This document shows, piece after piece, positions 9,744 to 18,643 of a stretch of 64,000 nt of DNA (within the stretch, counting starts at the first letter, position 1; the number at the start of each line of letters is the position of its first letter). The notes beneath the pieces were generated by a model. The model saw nothing but the letters and a program-made list of their open reading frames with translations, ran no database searches and was not told where the DNA came from. The position numbers and the translations under genes were made by a program. Source of the DNA: CBDCZI01 sp965224495 (GTDB lineage Bacteria; Bacteroidota; Bacteroidia; Cytophagales; JAAEPT01); NCBI GenBank assembly GCA_965224495.1, contig CBDCZI010000011.1, positions 1 to 64,000 on the forward strand, written 5' to 3'.

Positions 9744-10904
9744 ATGAGTAAAGTTATTCGTATATATGTATTAATATTACCCTTCCTTTTATTATTAGGG
9801 ATAGCAGGGAGTATAAGTAGAACAGCTTTTCAGCTTAATTTTGCTAGAGAATTTTTATTAATCTTAGCGTTGGTAGATTTTTTAGTAATTATTGTAGGGT
9901 TTAAAAAGTTGAAAAACACAACTTTTTTACTCTTTTTAGCAATATTATCGATGAGCTACTTCGTAGGGTTTGTTAATGAAAATACTATTAGTCGCCGTTT
10001 TATTACCGATGGAATTTTACCTATTTTTTTTATAGGTAAAATTCTTATTTTGTCGTCTTTTTGGAGAGAAAATGATTTTAAAAAATACATCAAGTATTAC
10101 TCTAGGGTGACTTTCTTTGGTAGTTTATTTTTTTTACCTATAACCTATTATCTTTTTAATAAAGAAGGCGTTACTCGGTTGGCTATTTTTCCACCATTAG
10201 AACTACCTTTTTCTAATTATATGCAATCAGGAGGAGGGTATTTTATTGTAGCCTTTTTAATGATAATATTATACGGGAAAAGAGCCCAGTTAGTAGGTGG
10301 AGTAGTTACTTTTGTCGTTTTTGTTTTTCTAATAAAAAGTCATCAAATAGTTAAGTATTTAATCATAGGAATAATTTCGGTTACTTTTTTTATACTTTTA
10401 ATCAAGCAATTACCTAACAATGTGGCAGTGAGAAGGTTATCGAGTACCTTTGAAGGGTTACAAGGAGAAGGTGAGACTATAAAACAAATAGAAGGGGTTT
10501 CAGCAGGAAGGGATGAGGAAATAATAACAGTAATTAATTTGATGGATAGCCCTTTAGATTTCATTTTAGGAAAAGGAATAGGGTTTACCTACATGTTAAA
10601 AGGAGATGACGAAGTTACATCAAATATACACTTTAGTCCGTTAAGTTTTTTGTCAAAATATGGGTTGCTATTTACCCTTTTTATCTATGGGTATATCATG
10701 AAGTCATTGATACCCAGTAAACGAGAAAAAAAGTCACATAGTTATATGGTTGCTTACGGAACAGTTTGGTTTGTTTTTATTGAAAGTTTCTTTTCATACG
10801 CATTGTTTGTTACGCCGATACTACCTATTGTTTTGGGTTATTTGCATTCTTTAAAGTTTAAGGTAAGCAATGCTAAAGATTATCAAAGAACTATTGAAAA
10901 ATAA
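9744..10904 (+). CDS. wzy: Wzy-type O-antigen/capsule polymerase
   Basis: A 386-residue multi-spanning membrane protein, with around ten hydrophobic segments and a larger soluble loop near residues 225-275 (the region containing EGLQGEGETIKQIEGVSAGRD). A long extracytoplasmic loop of this kind is typical of Wzy and O-antigen ligase-like proteins, which join repeat units in the periplasm. Sequence alone does not separate polymerase from ligase; the position next to wzx favours polymerase. No strong catalytic motif can be claimed. Confidence 0.65.
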   Translation: MSKVIRIYVLILPFLLLLGIAGSISRTAFQLNFAREFLLILALVDFLVIIVGFKKLKNTTFLLFLAILSMSYFVGFVNENTISRRFITDGILPIFFIGKILILSSFWRENDFKKYIKYYSRVTFFGSLFFLPITYYLFNKEGVTRLAIFPPLELPFSNYMQSGGGYFIVAFLMIILYGKRAQLVGGVVTFVVFVFLIKSHQIVKYLIIGIISVTFFILLIKQLPNNVAVRRLSSTFEGLQGEGETIKQIEGVSAGRDEEIITVINLMDSPLDFILGKGIGFTYMLKGDDEVTSNIHFSPLSFLSKYGLLFTLFIYGYIMKSLIPSKREKKSHSYMVAYGTVWFVFIESFFSYALFVTPILPIVLGYLHSLKFKVSNAKDYQRTIEK

Positions 10905-10909
10905 CGTGT

Positions 10910-12808
10910 ATGAAAAGGATTAGTCTAGCCTTTCAGTTGCTTCGTAACATGGGGGTGAGGTATGTTTTGTTTAGAGTGAAATTTTTGTTACAGACAAAAA
11001 CAGGGTTTCTAAAAAATAAATTCCCAATAAACCCTCCAATAAAGAGTTTTATCTCTTTAGAGAAATGGAAAAGTTCTGCACCTCAATTCTTTTTTGATTC
11101 AAGGGAAGTATTGAAAAAAAGTATTGTTTTGGAAAAAGAAGAGTCGTTAAAATTAAAAGTTGATGAGATAAAACAGGGAGTATTTACGTTTTTTTCTTCT
11201 TTGAAATTTGATTTAGGGCAAAATTACGATTGGGTAACTAACCCTGACACTAAGTTCAAATACGATATAAAGAAACATTTTACAGAGATTGTAGATTTAA
11301 ATAAAGAAGCAGGAGATATTAAATATGTGTGGGAAAAAGCTCGTTTTTCTTGGCTGTATACACTTATTCGATATGATTTAAAATCGGGTGATGATCAATC
11401 TGAATTTGTTTTTAAAGAGATCGAAAGCTTTATAGATCAAAACCCAATCAATCAAGGTCCAAATTATAAATGTTCTCAAGAAATTAGTTTACGTGTTATG
11501 AATTGGCTTTTTGCACTTTATTATTACAAACAATCAGGCAATTTAACGGAAGCACGATTTACTAAAATAATGCATGCTATTTATTGGCAAGTACATCATG
11601 TATATCATAATATTGACTTTTCAAGAATAGCCGTTAGGAACAACCACGCGATAACAGAAACGCTATTGTTGTTACTTTCAGGTGTCTATTTTCCGTTTTT
11701 TCCAAATGCTAAAAAATGGAGTTCACAAGGAAGGAAATGGTTTGAGCAAGAAGTTGCTTATCAGGTGTATAAGGACGGTACATTTCTTCAGTTTTCAATG
11801 AATTACCACCGTGTTGTTATTCAATTATTGACATGGGCAATAAAACTAACTGAATTGAATAATCAAAAATTAGGCAAGGATGTCTATGATAGGGCAAAAA
11901 AGAGTGTGACTTTTTTAGATACCTGTTTAGATAAAAAGACAGGTTGGTTACCTAATTACGGAGCAAATGACGGTGCGTTGTTTTTTGGATTTACAAACGA
12001 AAATTACAGAAATTATAAACCCCAATTAGATGCATTGAACGTTGTCTTAGGAGAGGGGACGTTGTATAGCGAAGACTTTGAGGATACCAACTGGTACCAA
12101 GGAGAGTCTCTGGGTAAGGAAGAAAAAAAAGGTAGTGAAAAGTTACTTAGCTCATTTGAAAAAGGTGGGTATTATGTTATTAATGAGCAAAATGAGAAGA
12201 CGTTTATTCGATGTGGAAACCATAAGGATAGACCCTCACAAGCAGATAACTTACATTTGGATTTGTGGTATAAAGGACAAAATATTATGCGAGATGCAGG
12301 GTCTTATAAATACAATACCACGGAGGAGAATATAAACTATTTTAATGGAACACAATCCCATAATACAGTAAGTGTAAATGGTGAAAACCAAATGTTAAAA
12401 GGCTCTCGTTTTATTTGGTACAATTGGAGTCAAGCTGTTTTCGGGAAGTTACATGAAAATGAAAAAGAGTTTATCTTTGAAGGCGAAATAGAAGTTTTTA
12501 AAGAAATAAACAATGGGCTAAGGCACTTTAGAAAAGTAGTTAAAACCAAAGGGAAACCCCAGTGGGTAATTACAGATGAAATCACAGGGAGTAATCTTGT
12601 CATATCTCAAAGTTGGAACCCTTCACCGTCATTTCTTGACGAATTTGATATTTCGTCTGTCGATAAAAACGGGGAGTTGATAAAAAAAGAAGTAAATGAT
12701 GGAGAAATTTCCGATTATTATGGTGTGAAGTATAGCTCAAAAAGAGTTATCTTTAACACCAATACATCTCAGGTAACAACAACTATTCAACTTAAAAAAA
12801 TAGAATGA
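10910..12808 (+). CDS. Heparinase II/III-like (alginate lyase-type) protein in a polysaccharide locus
   Basis: 632 residues. The N-terminal two thirds form an alpha-helical toroid: ISLRVMNWLFALYYY near 197-211, RNNHAITETLLLLL at about 243, and the Y-H pair in SMNYHRVV near 299. The C-terminal part is the heparinase II/III beta-sandwich domain, with DNLHLDLWYKGQNIMRDAGSY and NGTQSHNTVSVNG. No signal peptide is evident, so a cytoplasmic or unconventional location is possible. Similar genes occur in capsule and O-antigen loci next to a WbuB-like GT4 enzyme, as here. The role there is not settled: it could trim or modify a uronic acid-containing glycan. It overlaps the next gene by four bases. 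Confidence 0.8.
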   Translation: MKRISLAFQLLRNMGVRYVLFRVKFLLQTKTGFLKNKFPINPPIKSFISLEKWKSSAPQFFFDSREVLKKSIVLEKEESLKLKVDEIKQGVFTFFSSLKFDLGQNYDWVTNPDTKFKYDIKKHFTEIVDLNKEAGDIKYVWEKARFSWLYTLIRYDLKSGDDQSEFVFKEIESFIDQNPINQGPNYKCSQEISLRVMNWLFALYYYKQSGNLTEARFTKIMHAIYWQVHHVYHNIDFSRIAVRNNHAITETLLLLLSGVYFPFFPNAKKWSSQGRKWFEQEVAYQVYKDGTFLQFSMNYHRVVIQLLTWAIKLTELNNQKLGKDVYDRAKKSVTFLDTCLDKKTGWLPNYGANDGALFFGFTNENYRNYKPQLDALNVVLGEGTLYSEDFEDTNWYQGESLGKEEKKGSEKLLSSFEKGGYYVINEQNEKTFIRCGNHKDRPSQADNLHLDLWYKGQNIMRDAGSYKYNTTEENINYFNGTQSHNTVSVNGENQMLKGSRFIWYNWSQAVFGKLHENEKEFIFEGEIEVFKEINNGLRHFRKVVKTKGKPQWVITDEITGSNLVISQSWNPSPSFLDEFDISSVDKNGELIKKEVNDGEISDYYGVKYSSKRVIFNTNTSQVTTTIQLKKIE

Positions 12809-14040
12809 AAATATTGCTCATACATCAGTATTATTTAGAGAAAAATGATGGAGGAGGTTCTCGTTTTAATGAGATGACCAAAACATGGGCCGAAGAAGGT
12901 CATGAAATTACTGTATTGGCAGGGATGGTACACTATAATACAGGGAAGAAAATAGATAAATACAAAGGGAAATTTAGTTATAAAGACAACTTTGATAAGA
13001 ATATAGAGGTTTGGAGATGTCATGTTTCAGAAGCCTATAATGTTAATTTTATCGGCCGTTTATGGGCTTATTTCTCATTTGTGTTTTCGAGTGTTTTTAT
13101 CGGCTTATTTAAAATAAAAGGAAAACACGATATTATCGTAGTTACTTCACCACCGTTGTTTGTAGGAATAACAGCCTATGTGTTAGCATTAGTAAAGCGT
13201 ATTCCGTTTGTTTTTGAAATACGTGATTTGTGGCCCGAATCAGCAATTGATACAGGTGTTTTGAAAAATAGGTTGATTATAAAGTTTGCTTATTGGTTCG
13301 AGAGATTTATTTATAAAAAGGCAAAAATCATTAATGTACTGACTCCAGCATTCAAACAAAAGTTGATTGAAAACAAAGGTGTACCAAAAGAAAAAGTAGC
13401 TTATATACCTAACGCTGCTGATTTTAGTTTGTCAGATGAGTTGTTAAGTTCTTTTGATGCCCTATCCTTTAAAGAGGAGTTAGGGTTACAAAATAATTTT
13501 GTGATTACTTATGTTGGAGCTCATGGTATAGCTAATCATTTGATACAGGTAATTGATGCTGCGGAGAAATTGCAAGATACTTCAGTCATTTTTCAGCTTA
13601 TAGGGAGTGGTATGGAAAAAAAGGCTTTACTAGAGGAAGTACAGAAAAGAGGAATAACGAATGTGATATTTAGGGATCCTGTACCTAAAAAAGAAGTCTT
13701 TAAGTATATCTTGGCTTCAGATATGGGGGCGTCTGTTTTGAAAAATGTCGATACATTTAAAACCATCTACTCCAATAAGACATTTGATTACATGTCGTGT
13801 AAAAAGCCTATTCTAATGGCAATTGATGGTATTTCAAGAGAGTTGGTAGAAGAAGCGAAATGTGGAATTTACATAGAACCAGAGAACGCAGAAGATTTTA
13901 ATACTAAAATCCGTGCTTATATAAAAAGCGATAAAGCTTTTGAGGATGGAGTAAATGGTTATATGTTTGCTAAAGAGAATTTTGATAGAACGAAATTAGC
14001 TTATCAATACTTAAACTTAATCAAAGAAAACACGAAATAA
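12805..14040 (+). CDS. GT4 family glycosyltransferase (WbuB/WcaI-like)
   Basis: A retaining GT-B glycosyltransferase of 411 residues. The acceptor domain begins MKILLIHQYYLEKNDGGGSR. The donor domain starts near residue 230 with ITYVGAHG and contains the nucleotide-sugar region (KNVDTFKTIYSNKTFDYMSCKKPILMAIDG) followed by the E-x7-E-like GIYIEPENAEDF. The pattern resembles WbuB, an amino-sugar transferase. It probably adds the second sugar to the lipid-linked first sugar made by the pglC-like enzyme two bases downstream. The specific sugar cannot be read from sequence. Confidence 0.8.
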   Translation: MKILLIHQYYLEKNDGGGSRFNEMTKTWAEEGHEITVLAGMVHYNTGKKIDKYKGKFSYKDNFDKNIEVWRCHVSEAYNVNFIGRLWAYFSFVFSSVFIGLFKIKGKHDIIVVTSPPLFVGITAYVLALVKRIPFVFEIRDLWPESAIDTGVLKNRLIIKFAYWFERFIYKKAKIINVLTPAFKQKLIENKGVPKEKVAYIPNAADFSLSDELLSSFDALSFKEELGLQNNFVITYVGAHGIANHLIQVIDAAEKLQDTSVIFQLIGSGMEKKALLEEVQKRGITNVIFRDPVPKKEVFKYILASDMGASVLKNVDTFKTIYSNKTFDYMSCKKPILMAIDGISRELVEEAKCGIYIEPENAEDFNTKIRAYIKSDKAFEDGVNGYMFAKENFDRTKLAYQYLNLIKENTK

Positions 14041-14041
14041 G

Positions 14042-14644
14042 ATGTATAAATTGATATTAAAACGGTTGTTTGACTTTATATTGGCATTTTTTGCCTTTAT
14101 TATCTTGTTACCAGTCTTTATATTTATCACTATTTTTCTGTGGTTTGCCAACAATGGTTCTCCATTTTTTTTTCAGTTACGTCCAGGCTTAGATGAGAGG
14201 ATATTTAAAATTATCAAGTTCAAGACAATGAACGATAAAAGAGATGACAAAGGGAAGTTATTACCTGACGAAGCCCGCTTAACAGCAATAGGTAGTTTTG
14301 TTCGGAAAACATCTTTAGATGAGATACCTCAATTACTTAATGTAATTAAAGGAGACATGTCATTAATTGGTCCACGTCCTCTGTTAGTAGAGTATTTGCC
14401 GTTGTATAATACTCATCAAAAACAACGCCATTTAGTTCGTCCAGGTATTACTGGTTGGGCACAGGTAAATGGTAGAAATGCCATTACTTGGGAAACAAAA
14501 TTTGATTATGATGTGTATTATGTAACTAACTTATCTTTTTTACTTGATGTGAAGATTATATTTACAACAGTTTTAAAAGTGATTAAATCAGATGATATCA
14601 GTTCGGATAGTTCGGTTACCATTGAAAAATTTAAAGGCTCATGA
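14042..14644 (+). CDS. pglC: Undecaprenyl-phosphate sugar phosphotransferase (PglC-type)
   Basis: This initiating enzyme transfers a phospho-sugar from UDP-sugar to undecaprenyl phosphate at the inner membrane. The 200-residue length is that of the minimal monotopic phosphoglycosyltransferase. Visible are one N-terminal re-entrant hydrophobic segment (FDFILAFFAFIILLPVF), KFKTMNDKRD, the catalytic region FVRKTSLDEIPQLLNVIKGDMSLIGPRPLL, and the C-terminal RPGITGWAQVNGRN. The adjoining acetyltransferase and aminotransferase make di-N-acetylbacillosamine the likely sugar. Confidence 0.87.
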   Translation: MYKLILKRLFDFILAFFAFIILLPVFIFITIFLWFANNGSPFFFQLRPGLDERIFKIIKFKTMNDKRDDKGKLLPDEARLTAIGSFVRKTSLDEIPQLLNVIKGDMSLIGPRPLLVEYLPLYNTHQKQRHLVRPGITGWAQVNGRNAITWETKFDYDVYYVTNLSFLLDVKIIFTTVLKVIKSDDISSDSSVTIEKFKGS

Positions 14645-15243
14645 AAGTATTATTTGGAGCAAGTGGACATGGGAAAATAGCAGGTTCAATTTTAAGACAA
14701 CTCAATGAACCGTTTATTTTTGTTGATGATAACCCTAAATTATCAACCTTCTTTGGTACAAGAGTGATTGTCGGTTATGAAAATTTAAAAGATGAGCATG
14801 CTGAAACTTTGATTTCAATAGGGAATAATGTTATTCGTAAAAAAGTAGCTCGTGAAATGAGACATTCTTTTTTTACACTAATTTCACCAACTACTTATGT
14901 TGACTCAACGGTGAAAATAGGAGAAGGAACATTAGTTTGTCAAAACGCGACGGTTCAAGTTGATTGTAAAATAGGAAAACACGTAATCATTAACACAGCG
15001 TCTTCTATTGATCATGATTGTGTGATTGAGGATTTTGTACATGTCTCACCACAAGCAACAATTTGTGGAGCAGTAAAAATAGGAGAAGGAACACACATAG
15101 GAGCAAATGTAACGGTGCTACCTAATTTAACGATAGGCAAAAATACAATTGTAGGTGCAGGTAGCGTTGTAATTAATGATATACCAGATAATGTAACTGT
15201 TGTGGGAAACCCTGCTAAAATTATAAAAACACATGAACGATAA
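14641..15243 (+). CDS. pglD: UDP-4-amino-sugar N-acetyltransferase (PglD-type)
   Basis: A 200-residue left-handed beta-helix acetyltransferase. The N-terminal half has a small Rossmann-like UDP-binding domain (LFGASGHGKIAGSIL, then FVDDNP). The C-terminal half shows hexapeptide repeats, for example VKIGEGTLV, CKIGKHVIIN, VKIGEGTHIGANVTV and TIGKNTIVGAGSVV. The catalytic histidine is in SIDHDCVIEDFVHV. It should acetylate the amino group installed by the downstream aminotransferase. It overlaps pglC by four bases and the aminotransferase by eleven. Confidence 0.87.
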   Translation: MKVLFGASGHGKIAGSILRQLNEPFIFVDDNPKLSTFFGTRVIVGYENLKDEHAETLISIGNNVIRKKVAREMRHSFFTLISPTTYVDSTVKIGEGTLVCQNATVQVDCKIGKHVIINTASSIDHDCVIEDFVHVSPQATICGAVKIGEGTHIGANVTVLPNLTIGKNTIVGAGSVVINDIPDNVTVVGNPAKIIKTHER

Positions 15244-16372
15244 AATTTGGCTTTCATCTCCTCATATGGGAGAAAATGAATTGAAATATGTTCAAGAAGC
15301 ATTTGAGACCAATTGGATAGCCCCTTTAGGTCCTCACGTAAATGCTGTTGAAGAAAATATAAACACTTATATCGGAGGGAAGTCGTATGTTGCAGCATTG
15401 AATACAGGAACAGCAGCTATTCATTTGGCACTTATTCAGTTAGGGGTTCAACGAGGAGATACGGTGTTGTGTTCTTCCTTTACTTTTGTAGCAAGTTGTA
15501 ATCCTATTGTTTATTTAGGGGCAGAACCAGTTTTTATAGATAGTGAGCGCGAAACATGGAATATGTCGCCAGAGCTATTGGAAGAAGCTATAATAGATTT
15601 AGAAAAAAAAGGCAACAAACCAAAAGCGATAGTACTAGTACACCTGTACGGTATGCCTGCTAAGATGGAGGAGTTAATGGCAGTTGCTAATAAGTATAAT
15701 GTACCTGTAGTTGAAGATGCTGCCGAAGCATTAGGAAGTACGTACAAGGGAAAAGCGTTGGGTACTTTTGGCGAGTTTGGTGTGTTTTCATTTAATGGAA
15801 ATAAAATAATTACAGGATCGGCAGGAGGTGTTTTAATAAGTCCTTCGGGAGATAAAATAGCTCGTACTCGTTTTTTATCGACACAAGCACGAGATGCTGA
15901 ACCTCATTTTCAACATTCTGAAATAGGGTATAATTACCGAATGAGTAATATTTGTGCGGCGATTATTCGAGGACAGATTGAAGTGTTAGACGAACGTGTA
16001 GCACGTAGAAGAGAAATTCATTTTTTGTACAAGAAAGCAATAGGAACGATAAATGGAGTTACTTTTTTAGAAGAACCAAATGAAGATTATTTCTCAAATC
16101 ACTGGTTGTCTTGTTTGTTGATAGACGAAAATATAACAGGTGTTAGTAAAGAAGAAGTAAGACTCTTTTTAGAAAAAAATAACGTAGAAGCACGTCCTTT
16201 ATGGAAACCGATGCACTTGCAACCTGTTTTTGAAGGTTGTAAGGTGTATGAAAACGGAACAGCAGAAGAGTTGTTTAATACAGGACTGTGTTTACCTTCG
16301 GGAAGTAATATGACTAATGAGGATGTCGATAGAGTAATTGGTTTGTTGAAGTTGGTGTTGCTAAATAACTAA
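15233..16372 (+). CDS. pglE: UDP-4-amino-4,6-dideoxy-GlcNAc aminotransferase (PglE-type)
   Basis: A PLP-dependent DegT/DnrJ/EryC1/StrS aminotransferase of 379 residues. Landmarks are LNTGTAAIHLALIQLGV, CSSFTFVAS, VEDAAEALGSTYKGK, FSFNGNKIITGSAGG with the PLP lysine in GNK, and YNYRMSNICAAI. The substrate should be the 4-keto sugar produced by a PglF/WbpM-type dehydratase. No gluco-configured dehydratase is visible in this window, so that enzyme must be encoded upstream or elsewhere. Confidence 0.87.
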   Translation: MNDKIWLSSPHMGENELKYVQEAFETNWIAPLGPHVNAVEENINTYIGGKSYVAALNTGTAAIHLALIQLGVQRGDTVLCSSFTFVASCNPIVYLGAEPVFIDSERETWNMSPELLEEAIIDLEKKGNKPKAIVLVHLYGMPAKMEELMAVANKYNVPVVEDAAEALGSTYKGKALGTFGEFGVFSFNGNKIITGSAGGVLISPSGDKIARTRFLSTQARDAEPHFQHSEIGYNYRMSNICAAIIRGQIEVLDERVARRREIHFLYKKAIGTINGVTFLEEPNEDYFSNHWLSCLLIDENITGVSKEEVRLFLEKNNVEARPLWKPMHLQPVFEGCKVYENGTAEELFNTGLCLPSGSNMTNEDVDRVIGLLKLVLLNN

Positions 16373-16378
16373 TTTTTT

Positions 16379-17656
16379 ATGGATGGTAAAAAGAAAATTG
16401 CAATAATAGGTTTAGGGTATGTAGGGTTGCCGTTAGCGGTAGCTTTTGCAGGGAAATATAACGTTGTAGGTTTTGATATAGATCCTAAAAGAATCAATGA
16501 AATAAACTCAGGAACAGACTCAACGTTAGAAGTTTCAGATGAACTTTTAGCTTCTGTACAGCGACCTAACACTGAAAAAGGTCTAAAATGTTCTTTTGAT
16601 ATTAACGATATAAAAGACTGTAATTACTACATAGTAACTGTACCTACACCGACGGATAAAAATAACAGACCTGTTTTGACTCCTTTATACAAAGCGTCAG
16701 AAACGGTAGGTCAGGTACTTTCGAAAGGAGATATTGTAGTGTACGAATCTACCGTTTACCCAGGGGTAACGGAAGACGAATGTGTGCCTGTGTTAGAAAA
16801 AGTTTCGGGTTTGACGTTTAACAAAGACTTTTATTGTGGTTATTCTCCTGAAAGAATTAATCCGGGAGACAAAGTACATACAGTAACTAAAATACTGAAA
16901 ATTACCGCAGGTTCAACACCTAAAATTGCAGATAAGGTAGATGAACTGTATGCTTCAATTATTACTGCAGGGACTTTTAAAGCAGCGTCTATCAAGGTGG
17001 CTGAAGCGGCTAAAGTGATAGAAAACTCACAAAGAGATATAAATATCGCCTTTGTTAATGAGTTGTCCAAGATATTTAATTTGTTAGAAATAGATACGCA
17101 AGCCGTATTGGAGGCAGCAGGGACAAAATGGAATTTCTTACCTTTCAAACCCGGTTTAGTTGGTGGACATTGTATCGGTGTAGATCCTTATTATTTGGCT
17201 CAAAAAGCACAAGAAGCAGGGTATAATCCTGAAATAATTTTAGCAGGTCGTCGTCTAAATGACGGTATGGGGGCTTATGTAGCAGGTGAAACTATCAAAC
17301 TGATGATACAAAAAGACCTGAAAGTAAAAAATGCTAAGGTCTTGGTTTTAGGTATTACTTTTAAAGAAAATTGTCCTGACGTACGTAACTCTAAAGTAAT
17401 TGATGTAATTAACGAATTTAAAACTTTTGGTACTGATGTTTCTGTTTATGATCCTTTTGCGAGTAAAACTGAGGTGAAAAAGGAATATGGAGTTGATTTG
17501 ATTGATGAATTAACAGGTCCTTACGATGCGATTGTTTTGGCTGTTAGTCACAAAGAGTTTGCTTCGATAGATTTTGAGTCGATTAAAAAGAGTAATTCAG
17601 TAATTTATGATGTGAAATCATTTTTACCAGATGACTTAATTGACGCTCGTTTGTAA
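16379..17656 (+). CDS. UDP-N-acetylglucosamine/galactosamine 6-dehydrogenase (TviB/WbpA type)
   Basis: A second nucleotide-sugar dehydrogenase, 425 residues, closer to TviB/WbpO than to WecC. Motifs are IIGLGYVGLPLAVAFA (Rossmann), the catalytic-lysine helix AEAAKVIENSQRDINIAF, the catalytic cysteine in GLVGGHCIGVDPYYLA, and GITFKENCPDVRNSK in the C-terminal domain. It probably makes a UDP-HexNAcA donor for the polymer. It is the last gene of the + strand polysaccharide locus. Confidence 0.85.
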   Translation: MDGKKKIAIIGLGYVGLPLAVAFAGKYNVVGFDIDPKRINEINSGTDSTLEVSDELLASVQRPNTEKGLKCSFDINDIKDCNYYIVTVPTPTDKNNRPVLTPLYKASETVGQVLSKGDIVVYESTVYPGVTEDECVPVLEKVSGLTFNKDFYCGYSPERINPGDKVHTVTKILKITAGSTPKIADKVDELYASIITAGTFKAASIKVAEAAKVIENSQRDINIAFVNELSKIFNLLEIDTQAVLEAAGTKWNFLPFKPGLVGGHCIGVDPYYLAQKAQEAGYNPEIILAGRRLNDGMGAYVAGETIKLMIQKDLKVKNAKVLVLGITFKENCPDVRNSKVIDVINEFKTFGTDVSVYDPFASKTEVKKEYGVDLIDELTGPYDAIVLAVSHKEFASIDFESIKKSNSVIYDVKSFLPDDLIDARL

Positions 17657-17712
17657 CTAAAGTGAAATCGCGAATAAGAAGATTGTAATAGAAAGTCAAA
17701 AGGTGAGATTGA

Positions 17713-17773
17713 ATAAAACACTCAAAACGAAAAGTTCGTACTTGATTTACCAACTTTTTAGTGGAACACAGCC
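17713..17773 (-). repeat. Orphan terminal end of the IS1595-like element
   Basis: These 61 bases are the reverse complement of the transposase-proximal left end of the element at 49433-50585, with one visible mismatch. They end with the terminal GTGGAACACAGCC. No transposase and no partner inverted repeat were found on the other side, so this is a solo end left by deletion or a one-ended event. It lies 57 bases after the last sugar gene. The surrounding intergenic stretch, 17657-18043, holds nothing else that I can read as coding. Confidence 0.9.
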
Positions 17774-17876
17774 ATAAACTTTAATCCAACCACAACAAAG
17801 AATGACGAAATAATCCTTACTTTTACCTCTCAAAACCTAACAAAATAAGGTATTACAAAGTGTTTCAAAATACAAA

Positions 17877-17918
17877 ACGAGACAGTTGTAAGTGTAATTA
17901 ATTTAATTTCCGTCTCGT
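17877..17918. terminator. Inverted repeat, possible weak terminator
   Basis: Arms ACGAGACAG and CCGTCTCGT pair with one G-T or mismatch across a 24-base AT-rich loop. It lies after the polysaccharide locus and orphan IS end and before the lipoprotein gene. The long loop and lack of a clean T-run make terminator function uncertain. Confidence 0.3.
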
Positions 17919-18043
17919 ATTTGTGCTCTTTTGATTTATAACTAGCTGATAATCAGCGTTGATTACTTTTTGTATCGGGAAGTAACCGCTACAACACATC
18001 TTTTAAAAGCCCTCACTACTCAGCTATTAACCATTACTTCATA

Positions 18044-18595
18044 ATGAAAACATCTATTTTAACAATAATCTCACTATTAATTCTGACTGCTTGTTCTAAA
18101 CATTTTCTTCTTAAAAAAGAAAATGAATTCAAAGAATCTTCAATTGAATTAGATTCAAGTAAAGAAAAATTTCAGAAAACATTTCCTATTAAGACAGGTG
18201 CTCAAATAAAATTAAATAATACGGAATGCTACAACCCTATATTCAACAGTTCAAATTATTCTAAAGCATACTCAGGTTATTATTACCAAGTATATAATGG
18301 TAAGATATATTTTGGTTATGGCAATTGCAGTAACCTTTCTTCTCATGGTCGCTACTCATTTACTTCCGATTTTATTTTGGAGGCAAAAATATGGTACAAA
18401 ATAGATATCGAAATATTAAGCAGTCGAAAAGCCACTTTGAAAATCAATAATAAGCCCGTTAAGGTGAAATATTCTTCTGGTTACGCCAAAGAATTAAATT
18501 ATCACTCAAACTCTTCAAACGGTTCAATTGGTCATTTTGATGGAAATAATACATTCTTTAATGGTGTGATAAAAAAAATGTACGTAAAAAAATAG
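18044..18595 (+). CDS. Small lipoprotein with a possible laminin-G/concanavalin-like domain
   Basis: 183 residues. A lipoprotein signal peptide ends in LILTAC, with Cys17 as the lipidation site. The rest is rich in Y, N, S and G with alternating hydrophobic strands. The segment KIYFGYGNCSNLSS, followed by FTSDFILEAKIWYKIDIEIL and KATLKINNKPVK, resembles the sugar- or protein-binding jelly-roll pattern of LamG-like folds. I do not recognise a named family, and the domain suggestion is an inference from strand pattern only. It stands alone between the polysaccharide locus and the convergent sulfatase gene. Confidence 0.6.
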   Translation: MKTSILTIISLLILTACSKHFLLKKENEFKESSIELDSSKEKFQKTFPIKTGAQIKLNNTECYNPIFNSSNYSKAYSGYYYQVYNGKIYFGYGNCSNLSSHGRYSFTSDFILEAKIWYKIDIEILSSRKATLKINNKPVKVKYSSGYAKELNYHSNSSNGSIGHFDGNNTFFNGVIKKMYVKK

Positions 18596-18643
18596 GGTAT
18601 ATCAATCAGCAGAATACATACCGTTTCCTTCCTCACCTATAAC

